The notes beneath the pieces were generated by a model that saw only the letters and a list, made by a program, of their open reading frames with translations, did no database searches and was not told the DNA's origin. DNA of 64,000 nt, from positions 6,758,001 to 6,822,000 of the forward strand of contig CM082584.2 of NCBI GenBank assembly GCA_040954595.2. The letters run 5' to 3'. A program made the translations under genes and the position numbers. Positions within the stretch are counted from its first letter, which is position 1; each line of letters opens with the position of its first letter. Positions 10,938-23,500 of the stretch are shown in pieces. Source of the DNA: Balanoglossus misakiensis (lineage: Eukaryota > Hemichordata).

Positions 10938-13900
10938 ACTAACATATTACAAAAAAACTCTGAAAATTTCGAACTTCGAAAACGATTTTTACTTGTTGCC
11001 AATCTGGTGGACCGCGCACTTGAGATACAAGTTTGTAGAGTGCGTGCGATGACACAATTTATCCATCGTAATGATACACGTGCCTTCAATATGATAAACG
11101 GGTGCCGTTTTACATGTATTATGTATTTCTAAAACTGGCACCTACAATAAGATTTTTGGAGATATTTGAAATTTGTTATTTTTTATGGAGTCAAAGCTCC
11201 AGGCAACGAAAAGTAAATTTTACTTGTTACTTATAACTGGTGCCAGAATATGTGCCAACAATACCTTGCAGTTAAGGCCAAAAAAAATAAAATAAGTTGT
11301 TTATGGTCATGTCTTGTTTTCCTAAAACGATGCTGCGGCCGGCTTTTTTCCCTTTTATCTTCTTACAGCCAGCGGCAAGTTAATCTAAGCTACGCACAAT
11401 TTAGCATGAAAAACCGGAAAACGGCCAACACGATTCAGAGCTTTTAAAAATATGGGTAGTTACCAGGAACAACTCTTTTGGCCTTACACTGACTTTTATG
11501 TAATTTAATAAAAAACATTGATTATATCTCTACGGAAGAGTATTACTCACATTGATACCCAAACATGGATTTTTGAAATATTCCTATTTTTATACACTAA
11601 ATTTGTATGGTTAATCATGAACAATCGTGTCAAAGACTTTCTAGTATTTTGTCTTTTTGGTGGCTTTTTGGGTATACGATTTCGCCAGCGTATCTGAATT
11701 TACATTTTATGTACATATAATCGCTATAAGTATTATTTGTTATCTGATCTGTCATATTTCGTACCATGTAGATACATGCACGGTCCTGTCCAGTGATCAC
11801 AATTGAAGGATGATTTATCGACCTCAGGAAAATCAAAACAACAAATTTAAACATGACAGTTGCTATATACACGCGACAGAAATCCTAAAAGTACTCAGAA
11901 TTTACGACTAATGGCGCTTTATGGTGGTGCCGTTCCTCGGGGACAGATTTTCAGGAAAAAATGATTTTCGTCTGAGCCATTCACTTCTTCTTAGCGATAT
12001 TAGAGTGTTGAAACGAAAGTCAATGTCTTGTTTTCATGTAAATCACTACTTTCTCACCATTAAAGTTACCACAGAGATTGGCGGCCATTTTGAATTTCAA
12101 ATTTGAGACAATTTTGCTGTCTCATTCAAAATGTTGCCATGACTCCCCCCAAATTCTATTCTAAATTTTAAGAGAGGATAATCTAAATCTGCCTTTAGTA
12201 CAATATCTGTAAATGCTTCAGACTTTGATTTTCGAGGCTCACGCAACATTAAGCGACGTCGCTCACACTGAAAAATTACAGAAACGTTTACTTATTAAAG
12301 CGGATCAATCTTGAGTTATGGTACTTACAGTAAAAAAAAAAAACGGTCACATCATCTTTTTCTAAATATAGCAGCTCAGTTTTATTGACCCGTGGTACGT
12401 CAGCAGACAACCATAATGTTTTCACGATTTCTGATAAATAATCAACTGAGTGTAAATCTGAAAACCTCTCAGCGGGACCGACAATTTTATTCTGCCACAT
12501 AGCAAATAATTCAACCGCATTTGTCGCGGTCGGAGTTAACCCAATTTCATAGCCAGGTTACATCACACGAGAGAGGTCGCTGTTTTATTATTCGACAACT
12601 AAGAAACGCATTTGATAGCCTCCTTTTCATACCGAACGACATTTTTTGCTTCTATTTTATAACGAATAACGTTTTCCCGCCTTTTGTGGGATACATTTTA
12701 TATACTGGTACGTGTAACTTTTAACTTTTGAGATTTATCAGCCGACACCGCTTGATATGATATTAATGTGTGATTACGATTTTTATTATTTCTAGCCTTA
12801 ATGTAAACGCCGGGTGACGCCAACAGATTTATCTGAAACCTGTGCTTTTCCCTGTTGGTCTTTGTCTCCCAGGGCACGAAATAAAATTAACTACTTGAAA
12901 TGATGCTAGTGTACAACTTGCCTGCTTGACAAAAAATAAGCGTCGCTGTTTGCGTGGTAAAAGCAATCAGACAGTTTCAGGTGAGTGGATACGGCTGGTT
13001 ATCTGTCATAGAAGAGTTCACTTTCTACAGTTTCGAAGGAGCAAAGACGTGGGCAGTCTGGCAGATATAGTAAAATCTGAATTGATAACAGGCCAGTTAA
13101 GATGGCTTTGCCCAACGGGGTCTTGTCTTACTTCCGTGCATAGTGTTCATGCGAGGAGGGCCCGAGATTCAAATCTCAAATTTACATGGCAAGTTCTTGT
13201 TAAAGGCCGGGGGAGCAGCTAAGAGTCCCGACAGAGAACAGAACAGCCAAAGTCAAGATAACAGAATAGCCCAAAATATCACCAGCGCCTATAAACTCTA
13301 CATCTAATTTTAATCAAATTGGGAGATCATGTGGAAATAAGGTTGCAATGTAGTAGAGCCTCGTCTCCTATTGAAAATAACGATTCGAATACGTCTGTTC
13401 GTTTAGATAAAAAATAATTCAATGACTCGACACAACGCGGCAAGTGGGTTTTGCAAGCAAGAAGACAAACCACTCACATAAATAAACCTAACGCGCATAT
13501 TTATGACCATCGCCTCAAACAAATATTGCACGCATTCAGAGTTAGCTCTGGGGTCCACGAGATTGACTTAACGTTTCGGTTGATTGTACGTCCGTAAAAT
13601 GAACAGTATTGATTTAAAGGTATGTTATATGACTGACGGCTCCCCGCTGTCACCAATTCTCAATTTAGGCTCTGAGTAACAATCGAGTCGTTTATGAGAT
13701 CCATGCTGTTGTACGAATTATCGAGCGTTATACCCGACCATTTTTTTCATACGGTATCTACAAGTAAAGTAACTGTTTTGCATTTTTTATACTCAAATGT
13801 CGGTGGCTGTACTCTGACACACCCGTCTCTGTGGTTGGCTACACACACATCTGATTCGGCGTGTGTAGTCATGACAACGCGATCATATGGGTTAACGCTG

Positions 13901-15492
13901 GTTTCCTCTATTCAGATTTAATAGCCAGAGACCAAACCGATCTCTGTGGACGCGAGTTTTTAGACGATTGTCGCGCAAATCGGATCCTGCTCGACAGGAA
14001 TAAACCCACAGGCAAACTGCACAGATTAAGTTTTATGTGTTCGCAATAAACCAATGCAATGACGTATTTAAAAATAAAAGGGCAACGTTATCAAAAGTAT
14101 TGGAGTTTAAAAAAAATGTGAACTCGCAAAATTGTCGTTTAGTGAACGGATCGCTGGGTGTTTTGTTTAGTGAACTTGTTTGTTGTAGGAAACGTTCTGT
14201 TAAGGATGGCGTATATGAAATGCAAAACAAAATGGTGCGCTTTTCTCGACGAGGGAATGCAATGCAATGATTGAATTCGACGAATCCGATTAGTGCGAAT
14301 CGGAAGCACCTCGTCTCCGGCGTTATCTGTTCAGTTATTTAATTAGATCATCTACACTCGAAATACAAAACCCAACACATCCCACAGAAAAGTTATTTTT
14401 TTCTTTTACGAAAATGTGACTTTGAGTTTATTTGAGTTTAAGTTAGATTTTATACTCTTTAGGCAGAAGGGTTTCTGGGCAATTACTATGCAAACAAAGG
14501 GAATACATGGGATTTAAACCTTCGTGAATATCAGATCTCCCGGTGCCCGATTTTCTGCGGCTTTTCGGATAAATGATTCATCTAACACTATTATTCGCGC
14601 GCGTATTAATAATTTACGCTCGCTGGGAAAACGATGTAAAATTTGCAAGAAATTAGTCGCTACTTTAGAATGATGGCATACTTTTGAAAATGGAGATTAT
14701 TATCAACAAAAATACACGAGCGTCACTGGCTAACTAGGTAAGCTCATAGGGTATATTTAGATCTGTTACGCACCGCCCCCGGTAAACTGTCGATGAACTA
14801 TGAATGGCGGACATATCCCACCCAGAGTTAAACAGGAAACAAACACGCCGCACGAGACGGTAGAAATTATTTTTAGTGAAAAAAATCAATCGTAAGTGAA
14901 ACCTCGGGTAGACCGCACAAAGAATCTGACAGTATTATTATTGGCAAATTTGATTATCAATAACCACATCATGCAGGCATCCGGCTAATTTTAGACCAAA
15001 CATGGAGAAGGCAATAGAAAAAACACCATACGTTTTAAATCTAATGGGAACGAGGACTGGAAAAGGACTACTCAATGGCCGGGCACGCATCGCAAATTTG
15101 CGTGGGTTGTTTTCACGTGTGTCCGCATAGCATTATGTCCGCCGAGATATTGCACTGGTGCAGTACAATATCCAGATAATGAACTGCACCCAATGCACTA
15201 AGTATCCAGATATTGCCACACCTGCTATTCTAACATTCACTCACAACACAAAAGATTACAAATTAGTCACTTCGGCCATTTTGTTTTGTAATCTCTGCGC
15301 TGGGCTCGACCTGTGGTTGTGGTTTCATTTCTACCTCGCGCACGGTTTCGCCTGAAAGTTTCATTTTTTCCGACGTACCAGAACTTAATTAAAGTACTTT
15401 GCTGACGTACAATCTAAACTTCTTACTCGATAGAATTACTTTACATTTACATTTACAATTTCGAGAAAAAAATACAGAAAAATGTTACTTAC
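10938..15492. other. 3' UTR and intergenic DNA, no further gene seen
   Basis: AT-rich DNA after the receptor gene. It includes a 12-nt poly(A) tract at 12332-12343 and short open frames without conserved features. A 19-nt word at 11196-11214 recurs exactly at 16257-16275. No RNA gene or complete transposon was recognised. Confidence 0.5.
11286..11291 (+). terminator. Candidate poly(A) signal for the receptor gene
   Basis: This is the first AATAAA after the receptor stop codon, about 350 nt downstream; another is at 11507-11512. No experimental support. Confidence 0.4.
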
Positions 15493-15736
15493 AGTGAAAG
15501 ATGGGTGCAATGGGGGCTGCAAGCCAGACACCCTCGATTTTCGTCAAGTCGCTTTCCACGACCGACCGTTCATGTACATTATCTTCAATGGGACTACCAC
15601 AATCTTGGAAAATCAAGTCCATTGGCACAGTCATGACCTCTAACTTCCCTTGGTTGTCAGAAATAGCCTGGGTCGTTTTCGTCACTACTTTCAGCAACGA
15701 TGTTCGTACGTCAAAGACTGAGTTGCGAATGAAGGA
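15493..15736 (-). CDS. Putative isolated coding exon, function unknown
   Basis: A minus-strand open stretch of about 81 codons is noticeably more protein-like and GC-rich than its surroundings. It ends at a perfect donor consensus (CACT followed by GTAAGT) at 15492/15493. Upstream, several AG dinucleotides could serve as acceptor, but the polypyrimidine tract is weak. The residues include KVVTKTTQAISDNQG, then DCGSPIEDN and IEGVWLAAP. I do not recognise the family. No partner exons were identified on either side. It could be one exon of a small gene downstream of the lipoprotein gene, part of a degraded element, or a chance open frame. The plus strand is also open here, which lowers confidence. 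Confidence 0.3.
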
Positions 15737-15779
15737 AATGGCACCTCACTGACCATCTGGCAAATAAACTGGCTGACAA

Positions 15780-16060
15780 CTATCCAATCGAAATGGGTCA
15801 TTCAACAGGTGTATTTTGTGAAGCTTGTGATTGGTTGATGTGATTGAGAAGTTGTTTAGCATAAATAGACCACAGATGTTGCTTTAATGCTACGGACAAT
15901 GTGCTCGTGCAGTCGTTCAGATGAACTCAACTCGGGCCTGCGGTCCTCTTGTCGTTCAATATCTGAACGATTGAATTCAACTCGCAAATTATCCTTTACT
16001 CAATAAACCGCCATATTTGTTAAATGAGGTCACGAGGGGGCGCAACAGACGTCGCCCTTT
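15780..16060. mobile_element. Possible non-autonomous element remnant with internal repeats
   Basis: The segment has layered short repeats. TCGTTCA occurs at 15913 and again at 15952. The second copy forms a perfect 7-bp inverted repeat with TGAACGA (15964-15970) across a 5-nt spacer. Each copy is followed by a near-identical 13-mer, TGAACTCAACTCG at 15922 and TGAATTCAACTCG at 15972. This layout suggests a MITE-like or tRNA-unrelated repeat, but terminal repeats and a target-site duplication were not found. Boundaries are approximate. Confidence 0.3.
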
Positions 16061-16566
16061 GGATAGGGACTTGGACAAGTTGTTAGTTTTGTGTATGTTC
16101 AATCACAGATCTAGAGAAACAAACCAGCTTTGGTGAACGTCTTTCCAGTTGTAAATTTCCTTGTTACGGGATGGAATGAAATCAGTGACTTTGGAAGAGA
16201 CAGAAGTTGGCGTTCATGCAACCACTCCATGATTTGTTTTGGAAGAGCATGAATCTGCTCCAGGCAACGAAAAGTGGATTGCAGATGCACGCATAATCAG
16301 ATGCCAGGATCTTTTTGCCAATCAAAATGGATGCGGACTGCTTGAAATAGCCTTTGCTGGAATGACACGCACACAAACGTAACACTTTCCTCTTAACAAA
16401 TGTCCTCACTCTCGCATACAGTTCTCACGACAAAGACGCCGAACAGTTTCTCGGTACAAACGAGCTAGAATTCCAGACAGCTCTGCTTGTACAAGGAAAC
16501 AGTCACGTGGTCTTTCCACACATGTAAAGACATAAAGCAGAATTAAATAAACTTTGCAGAAATATA

Positions 16567-16572
16567 TTTATT
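16567..16572 (-). terminator. Poly(A) signal of the lipoprotein gene
   Basis: AATAAA on the minus strand, about 240 nt beyond the TAA stop at 16813. It is the only canonical signal in the first 250 nt of the 3' flank. Confidence 0.6.
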
Positions 16573-16812
16573 CGTCAATTTTTTTTAAAGTCAAATTTTC
16601 AACCTAAAACGAAAATAAAAAGAAGTAACTCTAAAAGGACATTACGACAAAAGATGTTAGTAGAGTCCTTTTACGTAAATTTTTGTTGTTTTTTTAAATA
16701 CCAAAAAGTAAGGTTTTTAGTGTGAATTATCGATAGAAAAAAAATCAAGATGTAACAACTTGAAAACAAAATATAATTACATCTTCAAAGGTTTGCTAGT
16801 TTGGAAGCGCGC

Positions 16813-17539
16813 TTAAGTGCGGATGCTCTTGCACTTGGAGACGGCGCGACCGTCAGCGTTCCTCACGCACTGGCAGTCCTTGTAGGTGTTGTTGACGTCA
16901 TATCTGACCTGCTTGGCGGTAACCTCGGGCACCTTCTTCATCAGATCGTCGTTGTTGTCCATCATCATGTCCAGTCTGAAGAGGGATCCTGCAACATTTG
17001 AGAGAGAGAGAGAGAAAAGAGATGGTGAGTCACTCGTATCCCGGGCGACCAATTGGCCATTTTCAGAACTCTACGAGACCCTGAGAGTACATAGCAGTGA
17101 ACGATGAGCAAAAGATGCAAGAAACTGGGGGGCCTTTCCTTCTCAAACATATTGCTTTAACCAGTGTCGAAATGTATAATAACCAAATGACCGTATAGTG
17201 CATCGACCATGAAAAAAGTGAACTTGAGAGTGTCCCGGATGAAGCCCCCCGTGGGTTTGTGGGTATTTCACAATGCATTGTTCGACTGGAAATGCTGATA
17301 GAAATATTCTCACCTTTGGTGGCAGACGACAGTTTAGCATAGTCTTCTCCAACTCTGTCGAGGAGTTTGTATTTGCGGTCTTTGTCCTTTCCGCTGATGA
17401 TGTAACCATCGTGGCTGATTCCAACAATACGGATGGCGTTCTTTTGAAGGGCTGTGTACTCGGAGATGACGTTCAAGACAATGCCGTTGTCGTCGAGGAG
17501 TTTCTGGACATCTTCAATCTTCATGGTGGTGTTCTCAGC
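16813..17539 (-). CDS. Exons 13-14: end of the VWA-like domain and Cys-containing tail
   Basis: Exon 13 (17314-17539) continues the Rossmann-like pattern begun in exon 12 (IVLNVISEY, then IRIVGISHDGYIISG). Exon 14 (16813-16988) ends with DCQCVRNADGRAVSKCKS and the TAA stop. The segment upstream in exon 12 (YTIIGFGGKNVHAEQHQHT and YGTDAFEAIKMAS) resembles, from memory, the C-terminal domain of arthropod apolipophorins. The metal-site motif DxSxS reads VSESE, so cation binding is doubtful. Confidence 0.8.
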
Positions 17540-20500
17540 CTAGAATTGAATGGTATGATAGTTTCGATTAATTGAGTGCTCGTTCAATTTTGTGGGGAAA
17601 AATATCTGGTATTGTATTGCTGTACTTTTTTGTATCTATTAAAATATATTATGTTCCAAACGTTGTAGTATAATATTTTGTTCTATTTTAACATGACTAC
17701 TACAATAAACACTGCTTGTGCACTGTGGACTTTTTGTATCGAAATTTTGTTGACAAAAGTTTCTGAATCGAATTCTGAGATGTTAGAGAGCAATTTTAAT
17801 AATACTTACAGAGCGCTCATCCTCGGTGACCAAGAAGACCAAGCGAGAGGCTTGTGGGCGGAATTGCAGCTCGGACGCCATCTTGATGGCTTCGAAGGCA
17901 TCGGTACCATACTGGCCTTCGAACTGCAGAGCCTTGGCTCCCTTGAGGAAGTTCTTCTCTTCATTGAAGATCTTGCCACGGATTGTGTGCTGGTGCTGTT
18001 CGGCGTGGACGTTCTTTCCTCCGAAACCAATGATGGTGTAACGGTTGTTGTTGATGCCTTCATCGATCAGCTTCTTGTCGATGTTGTTGACCAGGTTCTT
18101 CAGTTGGTCCTCTGGCTTGCCAGTGACGGTCAACTTCTCGCTCTCGGAGACGATGACGACGACATCAGCGGTGAGTTTGCTGTCTTCCCTCCAGACCTCG
18201 TTGAGGGCTCTCACGCTGTAGACATCGCCGCATTTCTCGCACTCGGCCGACTGGTTGAGCCAGACACCCTTAGCGCGGCACATGGCAACGTAGGCAGCGG
18301 TGCTGTCGCAGATACCATTTCTGGAGTTGCAGTCTGAAGAGTCGGACTTGCAGGCAGCCATGAATGCCTCTGGGTCGACCTTGTCGAAGCATGGGGCAAA
18401 CTCGGACCTGGAGCTCTTGAAGAGGATCTCACACAGAGGTGAAACTGGGCTGTTGCATGCCCTCTCGAGCCAGTTGATGGCGTTCAGGTCACGGCTTGGT
18501 GGTTTCTTGCAGGATGGAATGCCGGAAACCTCATAGGAGTTCATGAAGTCGATCAGGTTGGTGGTGTTTCTGCCATCGCGCTTGCGCCAGTCGTTGCTTG
18601 GTTCGTTGTCATTGGTGCCAAGGAGACCGAGGGTCTTGTTGTGGTACCATCCACTGATGTTGACCAGGCAGTTGTAGTTCTTGGAATCGCACAGGAGAGA
18701 AATACCATAAACGGTTGTCACGTTGACATAGTCGCCTTGACGCAGGACTGTAACATTGCGGTTGTCTGTCTGGAATGGCAGCTCTGTGATCTTGTTGTTA
18801 CCATTGATGCGGACGGCATTCTCGTTGTCGATCTCGATGGCCACATCACGGGTGATGAGAGTGATGGCGTTTTCGGTGCTCAGAAGTGTGAAGTTCTTGT
18901 CGACAAAGTCACGGGCCAGGACATATGTGCATTCGCCCTTCTCATATGGTGGGATCTCGTAGTAGCGTCCATCAAAGGTGTAGACGTGCCTGTTGCCGAA
19001 GATCATGGCGGTCTTGGTGAAATCTGGCATGCTTGGAAGGAGAAGATGCCTGGTCATGAAAGGAATTCTCTTTGCCAGGGTCTTCACCAGGTTGAACTGG
19101 GTCAGGATGATCTGCCACTGGTTCTCAGTCATGTTGGGGGACTGCCTGAAGCTGGTCCAGTTGAATGGATGGCTGATGTTGACAGCAATGCTGTTGTTAC
19201 CGAGGTAGGCGACGTTGGTCATGATAGCGTTAACAGCGGACTTGGCGAGTTTTGGAACTTCCTGCTGTGTGGCATTCCAGACACGCAGAGCGAGTCTCTC
19301 ATAGTGGCTGATGTTCTTGATTTCGTTGATCATACCATCAACTTCATAGTAGCGGTACAGCCAACCGGGCAGGGTGTTGTTCAGGTAGCTCAGTGTGATG
19401 TTTCTAACTTCTTGGACAGAGCCTGTGAAGTTCTTGGTGACGTTGAGGGCGAAGTTGGTCCAGTTGTACAGAGGAGTTTCCATGGTCAGGTTCTTCACCA
19501 ACTCGATGGTCATGTTCAGAGTCTTGTTGGCCAGCTGAGTGACATTGGAGACTGTGTAGTTGACCAGCTCGTAGACGGTCCTGTTGGTGATACCAAACTC
19601 ACGGAGGACTTGGTTGTACAGAGTGGTTTCATTGTGGGTGATGTTCTTGATGAAGTCCATCACTCTGAGGGTGTAGTTGCTGCTGACGTTGACCAAACCC
19701 TTGTACGCTGGGACAACCAGAAGATCGATGGTCCTGTTGATGGTGGTGTTGGTGATCTGGAGGCTTGCGTTCAGCAGACCCAGTGTGTGGTTGAGAATGC
19801 GTGGATGCCAGGTCAGGTTAGCATAAACCATATCACTTCTGTTCAGCGACATATAGAACACAAGATCGGTGACATTGATCTGTGGGTGTGTGGCATTCTG
19901 GTGCATCAAAGTAAGGTTGACCAAGGTGTCGTTCATCTGGCCCAACAAACAGATAGATCCATAGCCTGGAGCAGTCAGGTTGACCTGGAGGCTGTCGTTT
20001 CTAAGAGTGTGGTTGTAGCTAATGTTGACAATTGGTCCAGTGACGTTGATCAACAGGGTCTGGTTGGCAAGGGTCAGGTTAAGGGTCTGGAGGGTGCTGT
20101 TGACAGTGACATTGGCAACTGGAGTTGTCATGTTGATGAACAGAGTGTGGTTGAAGAGGGTGGTGTTTGGCAGCAGAGAGCTGTTGCTGCTAATTCTCAA
20201 GTCATGGTCGACACTCACATTCAAGATCCTGCTTGTCACATTGGCCTGGAGGGTGTGGTTCAGGACAGTGCTGTTTGGTTCCAGACTGCAGTTGGAGCTG
20301 ATGTAAAGGGTGTGGTTTACACTAGCATTGGCGATTGGAGTGCTGATGTTACCCAGTAAGTAGTGCCTCAGGACAGTGCTGTTGGGCTCCATGCTTGAGT
20401 TGCTACTGATGTACAGGGTGTGGTTCAGGCTTCCATTAACCAGGAGACTGGTCAGATTACCAACAAGTGTGTGGTTCAACACGGTGCTGTTTGGTTCCAG

Positions 20501-23500
20501 AGAGCAGTTACTACTGAAGTACAGCGTGTGGTTGAGTGTAAGGTTGGCCAAGAAGCTGGTAAGGTTCGCACTCAGTGTGTGGTTCATGACTGTGCTGTTT
20601 GGCTCGAGGCTGCAGTTGGAACTCAAGTACAGTGTGTGATTCATGGTCAGGTTTGCCAAGATGCTGGTCAGGTTGGCACTCAGAGTGTGGTTCAGAACGG
20701 TGCTGTTCGGCTCCAAGCTGCTGTTGGTGCTGATGTGCAGGGTGTGATTCAGGGTCAAGTTGGCCAAAATGCTGGTCAGGTTGGTCGACAGCGTATGGTT
20801 GAGAACAGTGCTGTTTGGTTCACTTGAGCAGTTGCTGCTGATGTAAAGCGTGTGGTTGAGCGTCAGGTTTCCGATGATGCTGGTGACGTTCGTTGACAGC
20901 GTGTGGTTCAGAACAGTGCTGTTTGGCTCCAGGCTGCTGTTGCTGCTGATGTACAAGGTGTTGTTCAGGGTCATGTTGGCGATTGGGCCAGTCATGTTGA
21001 TGAACAGGGTGCTGTTAACCATAGTGGAGTTTGGCTCCAAGGTGCTGTTGCGGGCGATGACCAGAGTACCATTGACGGTCAGGTTGGCTGGCTTGCTAGT
21101 CATGTTGACGAACAAGGTGTGGTTCATCAGGGTGGAGTTCAGCTGCAGGGTGTGGTTGACAGTGATGTTGGCAATGTATGGGCTGGTGAAGTTGATGAAT
21201 GTGGTGGCATTCATGCTGGAGTTGACAAGCATCATGAGGACTTCTCTGACTGGTTGAATGGCGGCCATGGTGCTGTTCACAGTGACATTGACCATTCTCT
21301 CAACAGATTCTCTGAGGTCGTCTGTCTTGATCTCGCTGATTTTCTCGTTGAGCATTTCCAAGTCGTAGATTGTTGGCAACCTAAGTTTGTTCAGGTCTGG
21401 TACGGTGAGGTTCTTCAGATATTCAGGAGTGATCATTCTGATGAGGTCCTTCACTTCTTTTGGAGTGAGTTCATCAATCATCTTGGGCACTTCTCTGTAC
21501 ATCTCAGCCAATGGCTCACGCAGGGCTCTCAGCTCGGGCACGTTCATCTTGATGATGGGCTTCAGGAGCTTCTCGTTCAAGAAGGTGACGTTAAGTGGGT
21601 TGGTGTACAGGTATCTCTGGAGGTGCTTCATGTAGATGTCCACATTCTTGGTGATGCAGCTGCTGTTCAGGTTGGTGAGGTTCATGAGACTGGTGAGGTT
21701 GGTCAGCCTGGTCAGGTTCATGGCTCTGGCGAAATCGAGGGTGCGGTTCAAGGTGCGGTTGACCATTCTCATGTACTCTCCAACGGTGGCGTTGAGGACA
21801 TTGTAAGCAGTCATGTTGACCAATGGACCACCCTTGACAATTTCTTGGGTAGCGTTGAGGATGAACAATGGATGGCTGGCGTTCAGGGACAGGCTGATGT
21901 TCTCACGTCTTACAGTGATGTTAGCTGCAAAAGAAATTGGTAAAAGGGTAAGGTAAAGGGCAACATTACAATTTGCAGAAGTGTTCAGAATCGTTATGGA
22001 GTCAAACGTCCACATAAACCGTAGTTACACCAGGAACACGTCAGGTACTTACATTGAATGGTGTGGTTCAGCAATTGCAGAGTCTTGTTCAATGGAATAG
22101 ACCAATTGAAGAATGGCAGAGAGATGTTTCCAATAATGCTTGGGAGGGTGATGTTGAGTCTCTGCAGTGGCTTGGTTGCGTTCTCTGGGAGCATCTCCAG
22201 AATTCTCTCAACAAGCGGAAGGCTGAAGTTCTGGATTGGCAGGGTGTAGTTGGTGCTTCCTGTGCTGTTGAAGAGGTAGACTAAGCCAGACTCCGAGCTG
22301 TTGTACACGGTGTGGTTCATCGACATGTTGTACAGTGGACCAGTCATGTTGAATGCCATGCTGACGTTGTAAGAGGAGTGGGTGTAGTTGATCTTGGAGG
22401 TGAAGTTGCTTCTCAGAGCACTGACATTGTAAGACACAATGAGACCCTGGGTGTTGTTCAACACGGATGCATTGACACTGATGTTAGACTGTAAGAAAAA
22501 AATGCATATACATTAGAAAAAAACATTTGTAGAAGAGAAATGCACGATATTCTGTTTCAGTTCTTCCGATGATCCCCAGACAATAAGTATCATTTCTTAA
22601 GTTTATGTATATGTAAACAATTGAGTTTGTCAATTGTTATATTTTCATTATATTTTGACATTTGAAAATCTGCACATGGAAAAAATACTCACATTGACAA
22701 GTGGCAGAGTGATGTTGATGTTGGTCCAATAGCTGACATTTGCGTTGTTGATTCTGCTGTCATTGACAAGTTTGCCAACAATGGTCAGGTTTTGAATGTC
22801 GGTGTTATTCCATGGGTTCATCACACTGACGTTGAAGCTGGTGGTGATAACTTCAGCGTAGGGCTTGATGCTTGGGACAGTGTCGTTTCTGACGGAGAAT
22901 GCCATGCTGGCGTTGTACCACTTGGGAATGATTTCATAGGCTTCATCACCATAGGTGTCTGTTCGGGAGAAGCCAAGAATTGACAGTGTATTATTAAACA
23001 TTCCATTTTAATAACTTAAATTAAAATTACTCATTCATGTTCTGAAATTACAGTCATTTTAAAACATTAGCACGTCGTTTTAAGTGTAAAAAATGTGTCT
23101 AGGAAAATTACAAATAAGACCAAACAAAAAGTACTTACCAAGGTATTTTTGACGAAGTTTTCCTTCATAGCGGAGGGCTTCCTTTGAGAGGGTCTTGTTC
23201 TGACTGTAGATGGTGAAATTCATAGTAGTATTGTATTCCGTGGAGGTGTTGATGGCTTGGTTCAGCAAAGCGATGTGCCAGTCAGTGAAGGACATATTCC
23301 ACACTCTCTCGATCTTCTCGATTTGAGGTGTAGACGTGTTTCTGTTCTCGAGGGAGATGTTCACGGAGCGCACCTCGCCGCTGTTGACCCAGGTGGCGTT
23401 CAGAACCTTGGTGGAGTTCTGTGTGTTGTTGGAGCGCAGAAGCACCAGTGAGATGTTCTGGCGGCCGAAAGTGAAGTTGAGCTTGCTCTCGAGGAGGGTC

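Noticed and set aside
13140-13190. tRNA T-arm-like sequence GAGATTCAAATCTC
   Set aside because: The stem-loop geometry is wrong (4-nt loop) and no acceptor, D or anticodon arms can be placed.
18641-20359. 572-codon open frame on the plus strand
   Set aside because: It is antisense to exon 12. The repeat codons for N, H, T and L read as V, Q and D on the other strand without stops; composition is repetitive and no splice or family evidence exists.
20102-21073. CRISPR-like regular repeats
   Set aside because: The 108-bp period has no spacers, the units are diverged coding sequence in a eukaryotic exon, and the reading frame is kept throughout.
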